A DNA stretch of 64,000 nt from an uncultured Sphingomonadaceae bacterium (GCA_947493325.1 CANLQI010000002.1:310001-374000); one strand, 5' to 3'. Positions 1-9,404 are shown, counted from the stretch's first letter. Program-made: numbers and translations. Notes: generated by a model from the letters alone, not told the origin.

Positions 1-1134
1 CATCCCGATCGATTCTATCTTGCGGCCCTGCTGGCCAACCAAAAGCGCGGCCCGCATCCGGCGGATAGCTTTCCCTTTCCGCCCACCTATGGCTATCATT
101 TCGATGCCTATAAAGTGGGCGCGTTCCTGAAAGACAAGGCCGAAGCGCTGGGTGTCATGCATCTGCAGCACAAAATTGCCGAAGTAAAACGCGATACACA
201 GGGCGACGTGTCGCACCTGCTGGCTGAGGATGGCGCGCAGATTGATGCCGATTTCTTTGTCGATTGCAGCGGTTTTCGCAGCATGATCGCCGGGCAGGCA
301 CTGGGCGGCGAGTTTATCTCTTTTGAAAACAATCTGTTCAATGACAGCGCCGTCGTCATGCCGGGCGAGGTCGAGGCAGATGGCAGTGTGCCGATCGCCA
401 CCACCGCCACCGCAATGCAGAACGGCTGGCTCTGGCACATCCCGCTCACCAGCCGCAGCGGCAATGGCTATGTCTATGCGAGCAGATATACAGACGCCGA
501 CGACGCCGAGACCGAAATGCGTGCCAAACTGGGGCGGCTGGAGGATGAAACACCTGCGCGCCATCTGAAAATGCGGGTCGGGCGGGTGCGTGACAGCTGG
601 CATCGCAACTGCCTCGCCATGGGTCTGGCGCAGGGTTTTGTCGAACCGCTGGAGGCCACTGCACTGCATATAGTCATCGCCACCGCAGACGAATTTATCG
701 CCGCATTTGAAGCGGGCAATTTCACACCGCAACACCGCGAGCATTGCAATGCCAAGATTGGCCGCCGCTATGACGGTATCCGCGACTATATCGTCGCGCA
801 TTACCGGATGAACCAACGTAGCGACACCGAATATTGGCGCGACAATGCGAGCCATGACAATCTGTCGGACAGCCTGAAGGCGCTGATGACATGCTGGTTC
901 ACCGGCGGCGATATGAACGGCGAAATCGCGCAGCAGGATATTGCCCGCTATTATGCGAGCATCAGCTGGCACTGCCTGTTTGCGGGCTATGGCACATTCC
1001 CGGCAGATGAAAAGCTACACGCGGCCGACCCCAGGGTGCAGCCAGCCGATACAGATGCTGTCACGGACATATTGTCACGTGCGGCGCAGAATTTCGCGCC
1101 GCACCATGACATGCTAGCCAAGCTGAAAGGCTGA
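1..1134 (+). CDS. Tryptophan-halogenase-family flavoprotein (C-terminal part; starts before the window)
   Basis: The reading frame is open from the first base, so the gene is cut by the window edge and about 377 C-terminal residues remain. It matches FAD-dependent tryptophan halogenases: a YHFDAYK segment, the FVDCSGFRS segment following the nucleotide-binding fold, the family signature GWLWHIPL, and a late FVEPLEATALH segment. Family members use reduced flavin and halide to chlorinate or brominate substrates. In sphingomonads and Caulobacter relatives such genes often sit in TonB-receptor sugar loci, where the substrate is unknown. It converges on the sugar porter with only two bases between the stop codons. 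The family is certain; true halogenase activity is not, because the N-terminal flavin motif and the region of the catalytic Lys are outside the window. Confidence 0.85.
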   Translation, partial: HPDRFYLAALLANQKRGPHPADSFPFPPTYGYHFDAYKVGAFLKDKAEALGVMHLQHKIAEVKRDTQGDVSHLLAEDGAQIDADFFVDCSGFRSMIAGQALGGEFISFENNLFNDSAVVMPGEVEADGSVPIATTATAMQNGWLWHIPLTSRSGNGYVYASRYTDADDAETEMRAKLGRLEDETPARHLKMRVGRVRDSWHRNCLAMGLAQGFVEPLEATALHIVIATADEFIAAFEAGNFTPQHREHCNAKIGRRYDGIRDYIVAHYRMNQRSDTEYWRDNASHDNLSDSLKALMTCWFTGGDMNGEIAQQDIARYYASISWHCLFAGYGTFPADEKLHAADPRVQPADTDAVTDILSRAAQNFAPHHDMLAKLKG

Positions 1135-1136
1135 AT

Positions 1137-2546
1137 TCAGCCTTCCATTTCCTCCAGCTCCTTGCCGCGCGTTTCTTTTACCATTTTATAGACAAAGAAC
1201 ACGGAGATCAGCGCGCAGATGGCATAAAAGCCATAAGCCCCGGCAAGACCGATGCTGACCAGCATGACCGGGAAAGCCATGGTGATGGCAAAGTTGGACA
1301 GCCACTGCGCCAGGCCGCTCACCGCGAGACCCGATCCGCGAATCTGGTTCGGGAACATTTCACCCAGCATCACCCACATCACCGGACCCCAGCTAAAATT
1401 GAACAGCGCGGCATAGGCATTCGCACTGATCAGCGCGATCATCCCGGCCTGGTCGGACAGTTCCAGCCTGCCATCGACAATGGAGCCGCTCGAAAAAGCG
1501 ATGGCGATAATGCCCAGCGTTATGGCCATGCCGATGGAGCCGATCATCAAAAGCGGTTTACGGCCAATTTTGTCGATCAACGCTATCGCCGCCAGACAGG
1601 CTGCGATTGACAAAGTGCCGCTCAAAATATTGATCAGCAGCGCGTCACTTTCGCTAAAGCCCACCGCCTGCCATAGCACCGCGCCGTAATAGAAAACAAT
1701 GTTGATGCCAACGAGCTGCTGGAATGTCGCAAGGCCGATGCCAACCCAGACGATAGTCCGCACTTTGCCGGTGCTCTTATCCAGAAGATCGGAAAATTTC
1801 GGGGCATGGTCATCCGCCAGCGAAGCCCGGATTTCCTGCACCTTTTGTGTGGCCGCGTCAGCCCCGAACAAGCGTGTAAGGACGTTCTGCGCTTTGGCAT
1901 CATCGCCTTTCACGACCAGATAGCGGGGGCTTTCGGGAATTGCGAGCAGGGCAAAAAAGAAAATGCCCGCCGGAATAATTTCCATCCAGAACATCCAGCG
2001 CCACGCCTCATAGCCCATCCAGAATTCGTTGGTTGAAGCACCTGCCGTTTTGGCGAGCAGATAGTTGGAAAGGAACGCGGCGGTCAGCCCGACGATAATC
2101 ATGATCTGCTGCACACTCGACAACCGGCCGCGCATGGATGCCGGCGTCACTTCGCTGACATAGGCCGGCGCTGTCACACTGGCCGCACCCACCGCAAACC
2201 CCCCCAATATGCGGTAGATAATGAATTCAAGCGAACCGGTCGCTACGCCGGAACCAAACGCGCTGATGAGAAAGAACACCGCCGCAACCAACAGCAGACC
2301 CCGCCGCCCGAACATGTCGGACAGCTTGCCTGCGGCAAATGCGCCAATCGCACAGCCCAGCAGCATCGAGGCGACGTTGAAGCCCGTACCCACACTGTCC
2401 GAATTAAACGCGGTCTGCAGGCCATCGACCGTGCCGTTAATCACACCGCTGTCATAGCCGAACAAAAATCCGCCTATCGTTGCGATGGACACAATCAGGG
2501 CAATAAAACCCATATTATTCTGCTCTTGTGCAGCTTCGTTCATCAA
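1137..2546 (-). CDS. MFS sugar porter (sugar:proton symporter family)
   Basis: A 469-residue inner-membrane transporter with the usual twelve hydrophobic segments. Sugar-porter signatures are clear: GFLFGYDSGVI near residues 26-36, DMFGRRG at 77-83, PESPRYL at 204-210, DKIGRKPLL in the second half and a C-terminal KETRGKELEEME. Length is typical. It lies just downstream of a LacI regulator on the same strand and converges with a halogenase-like gene, an arrangement common in glucan/maltose or other oligosaccharide loci of sphingomonads. It probably imports a mono- or disaccharide with protons; the exact sugar cannot be read from sequence. No strong Shine-Dalgarno precedes the chosen ATG. Confidence 0.9.
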   Translation of the reverse strand: MMNEAAQEQNNMGFIALIVSIATIGGFLFGYDSGVINGTVDGLQTAFNSDSVGTGFNVASMLLGCAIGAFAAGKLSDMFGRRGLLLVAAVFFLISAFGSGVATGSLEFIIYRILGGFAVGAASVTAPAYVSEVTPASMRGRLSSVQQIMIIVGLTAAFLSNYLLAKTAGASTNEFWMGYEAWRWMFWMEIIPAGIFFFALLAIPESPRYLVVKGDDAKAQNVLTRLFGADAATQKVQEIRASLADDHAPKFSDLLDKSTGKVRTIVWVGIGLATFQQLVGINIVFYYGAVLWQAVGFSESDALLINILSGTLSIAACLAAIALIDKIGRKPLLMIGSIGMAITLGIIAIAFSSGSIVDGRLELSDQAGMIALISANAYAALFNFSWGPVMWVMLGEMFPNQIRGSGLAVSGLAQWLSNFAITMAFPVMLVSIGLAGAYGFYAICALISVFFVYKMVKETRGKELEEMEG

Positions 2547-2607
2547 ATAAACCCTCTCATATAGCCCGCTTTATTTACTTAAATCAGCGGGTTTTGGTGT
2601 AATCTGC

Positions 2608-3669
2608 TTAATGTGTTTTTGCTTTGCCCGTGGATTCGCGTTCAATAATATGGTGCTGGAGAAAAACCGGTTCGATGCGGGTGCCCGATCGGAACATTTG
2701 GTTTGTAAGCAATGCCACTGCTTCCGATACCAGCTCCGCGATCGGCTGATTCACGGTCGTGAGTGACGGGCTGATAACCGCTGCCACCTGTGTGTTATCA
2801 AAGCCCGCAACGGACATATCGCCCGGAATATGGATGCCCCGCCGATACGCCGCGGCAATAACCGCCGCCGCCATATCGTCATTGCTGGCAAACACCGCGC
2901 TGGGGCGATCAGGCAAATCCAGCAGCTTTTCAGCAGCTTCAAGACCCGACTCCCAAGAAAATTGGCCCTGTTCGACAAACGCATCCACAATATCAATCCC
3001 GGCGTCCTGCATGGCCTTTACGTAACCCTGATACCGCTTGTCCGAGACACAATGGCCAGGGTGCCCCTTGATAAAAGCGATCTTTTGGTGGCCCAGCCCT
3101 ATCAGCAACTCTGTCATTTCCCGGGCGGCGGCAATATCATCCATATTGATCGATGCATGTGCGGAATGCGGGTTTTCAGGCGCTATCAAAACATAGTGAA
3201 TTTTCCTGTCTTCCAGCATTTTTATAACAGCTGGATCATCGGTAAGCGGCGGGGTCACAACGACACCCACAGGCGATGTATTGTCAATCATCGATGCAAT
3301 GCCGGATATATCATCACCGCATTCTTCCATGATCAGGTGCATGCCGGTTTCATGGCAACTTTGCAGTGCGCCCAGATGCGCGCTTTCGATGTAGCTGCGG
3401 CTGGGGTTGGATACGAGCAAAGCAATAATCTGCGGGCCGCCCGCACGCAGGCTGCGGGCAGCACGATTGATAGTATAGTTAAGCCGCTCCGCCGCGTCGA
3501 GGACAAGCCGCCGCGTTTCATCACGCACGTTACTCTCGCCGTTGAAGACGCGTGACACCGTTTTGAACGACACCCCCGCATCTTTGGCAACATCAATCAT
3601 GGTCGCGCGCGCTCTGCGCGGCCCGGATTTCAGTTCATCCTCAACATTTTTCAAATCAGCGCCTTTCAT
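2608..3669 (-). CDS. LacI-family transcriptional regulator
   Basis: A 353-residue regulator. An N-terminal helix-turn-helix (about residues 24-45: MIDVAKDAGVSFKTVSRVF) is followed by the hinge helix region and a periplasmic-binding-protein-like effector domain (IIALLVSNPS, SVAGFDNTQVA). The reading frame stays open upstream to 3846, which would give 412 residues, but the extra N-terminus is not LacI-like and runs towards the tRNA. The ATG at 3669 gives the normal family length and is preferred. It presumably represses the adjacent sugar transporter and a TonB-receptor operon outside the window until sugar binds. No clear palindromic operator was found in the 61 bases before the porter gene, so its target may lie beyond the window. 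Confidence 0.88.
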   Translation of the reverse strand: MKGADLKNVEDELKSGPRRARATMIDVAKDAGVSFKTVSRVFNGESNVRDETRRLVLDAAERLNYTINRAARSLRAGGPQIIALLVSNPSRSYIESAHLGALQSCHETGMHLIMEECGDDISGIASMIDNTSPVGVVVTPPLTDDPAVIKMLEDRKIHYVLIAPENPHSAHASINMDDIAAAREMTELLIGLGHQKIAFIKGHPGHCVSDKRYQGYVKAMQDAGIDIVDAFVEQGQFSWESGLEAAEKLLDLPDRPSAVFASNDDMAAAVIAAAYRRGIHIPGDMSVAGFDNTQVAAVISPSLTTVNQPIAELVSEAVALLTNQMFRSGTRIEPVFLQHHIIERESTGKAKTH

Positions 3670-3887
3670 AAGATCAATCCGGCAGCCCCGACAATATTGT
3701 GGCAGACTGCCATAACCATAGTATTTAGACAAGGTTGTCATTACGGGTGCTGCAAATATTATATTTAGCCGAAAAAGCCACGCCGCTGACTGTGTTGCCT
3801 CTGCATCTATTGCACAGCAGAATAGGCCAGTGCGCAGACTGGACAAGGCGCATAGCAGTGCCTGTCACATATCAAATGGAGTGAGAT

Positions 3888-3961
3888 TGGAGGCCCGAGC
3901 CGGAATCGAACCGGCGTACACGGATTTGCAATCCGCTGCGTCACCACTCCGCCATCGGGCC
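3888..3961 (-). tRNA. tRNA-Cys (anticodon GCA)
   Basis: The minus strand folds as a standard cloverleaf: acceptor stem GGCCCGA pairing with TCGGGCC, anticodon loop TTGCAAA containing GCA, T arm CCGGTTCGATTCCGG, and an encoded 3' CCA. The 74-nt length includes the CCA. It stands between the lacI-type gene and the PIMT-like gene, with no other tRNA nearby. Confidence 0.97.
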
Positions 3962-4241
3962 GCCGCCCGCGCAACTGCGTGGATTTGAGCAAATTGTCAA
4001 GTGTATCTTTGATTTGGCCCATTTAATTTCTCCTGCCCGCATACCCAAAAGCACCGACAAAATGACCTATCTTCACATATTTGCCGTCGCCTGCACGGAA
4101 TTGACAGCATTTGGTCGATATTTGCGCATAGTATCTTGGCGGCAGGGGGCCGTTACGTTAAGGATAACCCAAATGGCTTGACTGTGTTGTGTTTATAATA
4201 CAGTATGGCTGCAAGTATTTATCAAGCGAGATATAAATTCA

Positions 4242-4934
4242 ATGGCCACCCAGTCTTCCAACAGCCCGCAAACGCCCGCTGCCGATAATGATTATACCAT
4301 GATGCGCCGCGTTATGGTGGAGAGCCAGTTGCGGCCCAGCGATGTAAATGATCCGGTGGTAGTGAGTACGATGGCGATAACGCCGCGCGAAAATTTCGTT
4401 CCGGAAAGCCGCAAGGCCACCGCCTATATGGACCGCGCTGTACCGCTGGACGTGGGCGGACGCGTTCTGAATCCGCCGCTGGCCGCCGGATTGATGCTGG
4501 ACCGTGCCGAGGTTCGCCATGATGACAATGCGCTGGTTATAGGATCTGGCACAGGTTATCTTGCCGCCCTGCTTGCCCCCCTGATAGCGTCCGTAGTGGC
4601 CTTGGAAGAAAATGAGGTGTTATCGGAACATGCGGTATCCGGGTTTGAAACTGTTGCCAATATCACACCTATTACCGGTGAACTGATCAAGGGATACAGC
4701 GCAGGAAAGCCATATTCACTGATTATTATTGATGGCGCAATAGAACATCTGCCCGAGGCCATAATCCGTCAATTGAAAGATAACGGCCGCCTTTTGACAG
4801 GGATTATGGAGGACAATGTGACGCGCCTTGCCATTGGCCACAGGAAAAATGATACGTTCGGGCTTAAGCCATTTATTGATTCAGACATTATGCCGCTGCC
4901 GCAATTTGCCGCGTCCAAAAGCTATAGCTTTTAA
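4242..4934 (+). CDS. Protein-L-isoaspartate O-methyltransferase-like protein
   Basis: A 230-residue class I SAM-dependent methyltransferase of the PIMT family. It begins with MMRRVMVESQLRP and PRENFVP, shared with family members, and has the SAM-binding motif VIGSGTGY at residues 99-106. PIMT repairs isoaspartyl residues in aged proteins. The segment that in canonical enzymes reads T-I-S-Q-P, holding the active-site Ser, reads RVLNPPLAAGLM here, so repair activity is doubtful. It sits 44 bp upstream of tolC, the usual position for this divergent PIMT in alphaproteobacteria. A weak purine stretch precedes the start; an internal ATG at 4299 is an alternative. Confidence 0.82.
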   Translation: MATQSSNSPQTPAADNDYTMMRRVMVESQLRPSDVNDPVVVSTMAITPRENFVPESRKATAYMDRAVPLDVGGRVLNPPLAAGLMLDRAEVRHDDNALVIGSGTGYLAALLAPLIASVVALEENEVLSEHAVSGFETVANITPITGELIKGYSAGKPYSLIIIDGAIEHLPEAIIRQLKDNGRLLTGIMEDNVTRLAIGHRKNDTFGLKPFIDSDIMPLPQFAASKSYSF

Positions 4935-4978
4935 GGGCCGGATGCGCAGCGTTTATAAACAGCCGAGGGAAATGCAAC

Positions 4979-6445
4979 ATGGCGACACGTGAGTTACGGT
5001 TCCGCAAATGGCTGGCCGGTGCGGCAGTCGCAACACTTGCTGTGTCCACACCTGTGCACGCCGATACGCTGCGCGAGGCGTTGGTCAATGCATATCTCAC
5101 CAACCCGACACTGGCCACCGCGCGCGCGCAGCAGCGCGCCACCGATGAAACGGTGCCCATAGCCAAGGCAGACGGCAGGCCAAATCTTGGCGGACAGGCC
5201 ACGCATACCGAATTCGTCAAAAACAGCCCGAACAGCTTTACGGCCCCCGACCGCGCCCTGAACGCCGGTGTGCAGCTGACTGTGCCTGTCTATTCCGGCG
5301 GCGCCGTGCGCAATTCAATACGTGCAGCGCAAAACCGGGTCGAAGCGGGACAGGCCAATTTGCGCGCCACCGAATCATCGCTGTTCAGCAATGTTGTTGC
5401 CGCCTATATGGATGTCATCCGCGACCAGGCTGTTGTCGGCCTGAATGCGAATAATGTGGAAGTGCTGGAAACCAACCTGCAGGCGACGAGCGACCGGTTC
5501 GAGATAGGCGATCTGACCCGCACGGATATTGCGCAATCGGACTCGCGCCTTGCCATTGCACGCAGTGATCTGCAGACGGCCGCAGCAAATCTCATCCGCA
5601 GCAAGGAAGTTTATATCCAGCTTGTCGGCAATCCCCCGGGCAATCTGGAGGCACCGCCGCCGCTGCCAAACTTGCCGGATTCACCCGAAGCCGCTGTATC
5701 GATCGCACTCGAATCCAATCCTGACCTTATTGCCGCAAAAGAACAGATTGAAGCGTCCCGCTATGACATCCGTACTGCCAATGGCGGCAAGTTGCCCAGC
5801 GTCAACATCTTTGCAAATGGCAATTATTCAAATTTTTACGGAACACTGGGTGGCAACTTACCGAACAGCAATCTTGTGCAGTCGCAGACAACCGCCGATG
5901 CAGGGGTGCGCGTAACAGTGCCCTTATACCAAGGCGGCCGTCCCGGTGCGCTCACGCGTCAGGCCCAGGCCCGCTACAGCGCTGCATTGGAGCAGGCCAT
6001 TGCAACGGAACGCAACATAATCGCCCAGACCCGCGCTGCCTATTCCAGCTGGCGTGCCTCCATGCAGGTGATTGAATCATCGCAGCAGGCGGTAGAAGCC
6101 AGTGCGCTTTCTCTGGAAGGTGTGCGCGCAGAGAACAGCGTGGGCAACCGCACTGTTTTGGACATTCTGAATGCCGAGCAGGAATTGCTGCGCGCACAGG
6201 TTCAACTCGTAACCGCCCGCCGCAACGCCTATGTCGCCGGTTTTACGCTGCTCGCCGCCATGGGCCGCGCCGAAGCGCGTGATCTGGGGCTGGAAGGCGG
6301 CGTCCTTTATGATCCGCAAGTCAATTATGACCGCGTTGATGGCAAATGGAATGACTGGGACCGCGACCCCCTGCCAGAGCCAGTTTCCACACGCACCGTT
6401 GACACGCCGCCCCAAACCGCGACAATGGGCCCTGTTGACGAGTAA
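4979..6445 (+). CDS. tolC: TolC-family outer-membrane efflux/secretion channel
   Basis: A 488-residue protein with a signal peptide ending around PVHA (residues 26-29), then two homologous halves rich in Ala/Gln/Leu helices. Each half carries the family pattern of a beta-strand turn: VPVYSGGAVRNSIRAAQNR in the first half and VPLYQGGRPGALTRQAQAR in the second. TolC trimers form the outer-membrane duct for type I secretion and RND/MFP efflux. No inner-membrane partner is adjacent, so it probably serves several pumps. The Pro-rich tail is ordinary for the family. The start is supported by GAGGGAAA upstream of the ATG. Confidence 0.93.
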   Translation: MATRELRFRKWLAGAAVATLAVSTPVHADTLREALVNAYLTNPTLATARAQQRATDETVPIAKADGRPNLGGQATHTEFVKNSPNSFTAPDRALNAGVQLTVPVYSGGAVRNSIRAAQNRVEAGQANLRATESSLFSNVVAAYMDVIRDQAVVGLNANNVEVLETNLQATSDRFEIGDLTRTDIAQSDSRLAIARSDLQTAAANLIRSKEVYIQLVGNPPGNLEAPPPLPNLPDSPEAAVSIALESNPDLIAAKEQIEASRYDIRTANGGKLPSVNIFANGNYSNFYGTLGGNLPNSNLVQSQTTADAGVRVTVPLYQGGRPGALTRQAQARYSAALEQAIATERNIIAQTRAAYSSWRASMQVIESSQQAVEASALSLEGVRAENSVGNRTVLDILNAEQELLRAQVQLVTARRNAYVAGFTLLAAMGRAEARDLGLEGGVLYDPQVNYDRVDGKWNDWDRDPLPEPVSTRTVDTPPQTATMGPVDE

Positions 6446-6485
6446 TCTGATCAACGGAAATCCATTGCCGAAAGTGAAATAGCCC

Positions 6486-6899
6486 ATGGCGGAGCGCAAA
6501 ACAGAGCCCGGGATTGAGGATATTCTAGCCTCTATCAAAAAAGTGATTGCCGAGGATACCCGTGAGGCGCTGGCGGCGAATGCGGGCGATGATACGCCCG
6601 ATAAAGATGATGCCGAAGACGATATTCTAGAGCTGACAGGCGAGCTGGAATCCACCGCCGAAGAACCGTTGATAGGTCAGCCCGGGCGCGGATCAATGCG
6701 CGAATCACTGGAGGCATTGTCCGCCGTGTCCGCGCCGCGCACCGAGCCTGAAACCGCACGGCCGGGCGAAACTTCGCTGGATGCCATGGTCCGTGAGATG
6801 CTGCGCCCCATGCTGGCCAAATGGCTGGATGACAATCTGCCCCGACTGGTTGAAGAAATGGTGGCGAAGGAGATCACCCGGATCACCCGCGAAGAGTGA
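6486..6899 (+). CDS. popZ: PopZ-like cell-pole organizing protein (DUF2497)
   Basis: A 137-residue acidic protein with the two conserved PopZ blocks. The N-terminal helix reads EPGIEDILASIKKVIAED (residues 7-24); the C-terminal region reads MVREMLRPMLAKWLDDNLPR, then LVEEMVAKEITRI. The middle (about residues 30-95) is acidic, Pro-containing and poorly conserved, as expected for the disordered linker. In Caulobacter, PopZ forms the polar microdomain that anchors ParB/centromere and signalling proteins. Position supports the call: PopZ is commonly found between tolC and valS in alphaproteobacteria. It is shorter than the roughly 177-residue Caulobacter protein, mainly in the linker. Confidence 0.85.
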   Translation: MAERKTEPGIEDILASIKKVIAEDTREALAANAGDDTPDKDDAEDDILELTGELESTAEEPLIGQPGRGSMRESLEALSAVSAPRTEPETARPGETSLDAMVREMLRPMLAKWLDDNLPRLVEEMVAKEITRITREE

Positions 6900-7277
6900 T
6901 CGCCGGGACAATCGGAATAGCTCAGGGGCATAGCGCAGGAAAGATATCACAGAAGAAAATTTCCTACACACGCAATATCATGGCAAAGTTCACGAAGTTC
7001 GCACTCATGCGGCCTTAAGCACCCTCCTTTCGTCAGGAAATCCGCATGCTGGATGAACGGACCGGTATGGCGTGCACCCGCCCGCTGCATGCGGACCCGC
7101 TATACAGGCAAGCAGACACCACTAAAAGCCGCGAAAAGGACAAAGATCAAAAGCATGGCCCACGGCTAGCACAGCGCCGTGCCTGTAGGACAGCGGTTTA
7201 TGCGGGAAACGAAGTGGAAAAATCGCTGTGCAATTACGCTTGTCTCCCCCTCTCCTTATGCTGTAGCTTTCATTCCC
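6900..7277 (+). other. Intergenic region between popZ and the S9 peptidase gene; nothing recognised
   Basis: These 378 bases hold no ORF with family character. The open frame at 7046-7489 is a shadow of the peptidase gene. No hairpin with a T-run and no convincing promoter hexamers were seen. The peptidase ATG at 7278 lacks a visible Shine-Dalgarno. Confidence 0.5.
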
Positions 7278-9392
7278 ATGACACACATCACCAAAGCGCA
7301 AAACCTGAAAGCTGCATTGGCCGCGCTCGCCATTGCCAGCATGCCATTCACCCTGTCCGCCGAAGCCGCCGGCCGGCCGATGACCGAAATGGACCTTGCC
7401 ACCATGAAACGCCTCGGCGCGCCGACGGTTTCGGCAGATGGCAAATGGGCGGCCTATCAGGTCACATCGACCGATACGGAAAGCTATGATCGCTCGACAC
7501 AGATCTACCTACTTCGGCTGGACGTACAGGACGCTGCGCCTGTGCTGGTCGCGGATCAGGCAGGTGCCAGCGAGCACAGCCCGGCCTTTGCGCCCGATGG
7601 CAGCGCGCTTTATTACCTGTCCGGGATCAGCGGTTCACAGCAGCTGTGGCACGTCCTGCTTGGCGCTGATGGCGCGGCGGGCACGCCCGTACAGGCCAGC
7701 AACCTGAAAACCGATATAGCCGGCTATCATATCGCGCCCAGTGGCACACGTGTTGCCGTGTGGGGCGATATTGCCAAAAACTGCGCCACATTTGGCTGCG
7801 ATGACGATGGCAATACTGCGGACGATGGCCTGGGCACGGGCCGCGAATATGACGAACTGTTCGTGCGCCACTGGTCCAGCTGGGAAACGCCGGGCAATTA
7901 CAGCCGGATTTTCATGTTCGACATGGCCGATGGCAAAATCACCGGCAACGACAAGGCGGCGGACGGTGAATTTGTGGGTGACAGCCCGTCCAAACCGTTT
8001 GGCGGCGGGGAAGAAATCGCCTGGGCCGCTGATAGCACGGGCATAGGCTATGCCATGCGGATCGCCGATGGCGATGAACCCAAATCCACCAATCTCGACA
8101 TATATGGTGCATCGTTCAATTCGGATCAGGTTGTTAACCTGACCCCGGGCAACAAGGCGACTGACACGCTTCCCGCCATTTCGCCCGATGGCAAATATCT
8201 GGCATGGGCAGCGATGGAGCGCCCCGGATATGAAAGCGACCGACTGGTCGTGATGCTGCGCGAGCTGAAAACGCCCGCGCAGAAAGAACGCGCCCTCACC
8301 AAAGACTGGGACCGCTCGGTCGGCTCAATCGCATGGGCACCCGATAGCAAAAGCCTGATCGTCACCGCGCAGGACGTGCTCGACCACCCGGCTTTCCGCG
8401 TTGATGTGGCCAGCGGCAAAGTCACCCGGCTGACCGGCGCAGGCAATGTGCACAGCGTGACACCGCTCGCCGACGGCTCGATTATCTATGCGAAGAACAG
8501 CCTGCAGGCACCCAATGATCTCTACCGCCGTGCAGCGGACGGCACGGTAACACAGCTGACGAACGTGAATGGCGCAGTGCTTGCCGAGATTGATCCGATT
8601 GAAGTCGAACGCTTCTCTTTCGCTGGCGCCGAGGGCACGACAGTCTGGGGACAGATCATCAAGCCCACCGGAAGCGCCCGCGGTGATGCAGATCGCCTGC
8701 CGGTTGCGTTCCTGGTCCATGGCGGGCCGCAGGGATCGTTCGGCAATAGCTGGTCATTCCGCTGGAACCCCAAGGTCATGGCATCGCAGGGCTATGCCGC
8801 CGTCACCGTCGATTTCCACGGGAGCGTCGGATACGGGCAGGCATTCACTGATAGCATCAACAAGGACTGGGGCGGCAAACCGCTCACTGACCTAAAGCTC
8901 GGCCTTGCTGCGGCGGGCAAAGAAGACAGCTCGCTCGATACTGCCAATGCCTGCGCGCTCGGCGCATCCTATGGCGGCTATATGATGAACTGGATCGCCG
9001 GCAACTGGAACGATGGTTTCAAATGCATCGTCAACCATGCCGGGATATTCGACCTGCGCTCCTTTGCCTATTCGACCGAAGAGCTGTGGTTTGACCAATG
9101 GGACCACGGCGGTCCGTGGTGGAGCCGCGCCGACGCGGAAAAATGGAACCCCGCCAATCACGTGGAAAACTGGCAGACACCGATGCTGGTCATCCATGGC
9201 GAAAAGGACTTCCGCATTCCCTACACGCAATCGCTGATGCCGTTCACAGTGCTGCAGGAAAAGGGCATCGATTCGCGGCTGCTCATCTATCCCGATGAAA
9301 ATCACTGGATCAACAAGCCGAAAAACTCTATCCAGTGGCACAGGAATGTGTTTCGCTGGCTGGATAAATATATCGGGGACGGGGAAGAATGA
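7278..9392 (+). CDS. Secreted S9-family serine peptidase (prolyl oligopeptidase/acylaminoacyl peptidase type)
   Basis: A 704-residue protein. The ATG at 7278 is chosen because it starts a normal signal peptide (cleavage around AEAAG, residues 27-31); the frame is open upstream to 7179. Residues about 40-440 form a WD40-like beta-propeller with repeats such as SADGKWAAY, APDGSALYY and SPDGKYLAWA. The C-terminal alpha/beta-hydrolase domain has the S9 triad: Ser564 in GASYGGYM, Asp644 in HGEKDFRIP and His676 in DENHW. Such enzymes cleave short peptides or acylated N-termini in the periplasm. It stands between popZ and valS, which are often adjacent in relatives, suggesting a later insertion. A 9-bp hairpin repeat follows the stop. 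Confidence 0.92.
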   Translation: MTHITKAQNLKAALAALAIASMPFTLSAEAAGRPMTEMDLATMKRLGAPTVSADGKWAAYQVTSTDTESYDRSTQIYLLRLDVQDAAPVLVADQAGASEHSPAFAPDGSALYYLSGISGSQQLWHVLLGADGAAGTPVQASNLKTDIAGYHIAPSGTRVAVWGDIAKNCATFGCDDDGNTADDGLGTGREYDELFVRHWSSWETPGNYSRIFMFDMADGKITGNDKAADGEFVGDSPSKPFGGGEEIAWAADSTGIGYAMRIADGDEPKSTNLDIYGASFNSDQVVNLTPGNKATDTLPAISPDGKYLAWAAMERPGYESDRLVVMLRELKTPAQKERALTKDWDRSVGSIAWAPDSKSLIVTAQDVLDHPAFRVDVASGKVTRLTGAGNVHSVTPLADGSIIYAKNSLQAPNDLYRRAADGTVTQLTNVNGAVLAEIDPIEVERFSFAGAEGTTVWGQIIKPTGSARGDADRLPVAFLVHGGPQGSFGNSWSFRWNPKVMASQGYAAVTVDFHGSVGYGQAFTDSINKDWGGKPLTDLKLGLAAAGKEDSSLDTANACALGASYGGYMMNWIAGNWNDGFKCIVNHAGIFDLRSFAYSTEELWFDQWDHGGPWWSRADAEKWNPANHVENWQTPMLVIHGEKDFRIPYTQSLMPFTVLQEKGIDSRLLIYPDENHWINKPKNSIQWHRNVFRWLDKYIGDGEE

Positions 9393-9404
9393 TACCGCCT
9401 TACC

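Noticed and set aside
2575-2605. CCCGCT/AGCGGG hairpin between the LacI-type gene and the porter as an operator or terminator
   Set aside because: The stem is only six base pairs, the loop is long, and there is no T-run on the coding strand; too weak to call.
3670-3846. Longer N-terminus for the LacI-type regulator
   Set aside because: The extra 59 residues are not LacI-like and would extend close to the tRNA; the ATG at 3669 gives the normal family length.
4182-4203. TTGACT and TATAAT before the PIMT-like gene as a sigma-70 promoter
   Set aside because: Both hexamers look good but are only 10 bases apart, too close for one promoter; no good partner at 16-18 bases was found for either.
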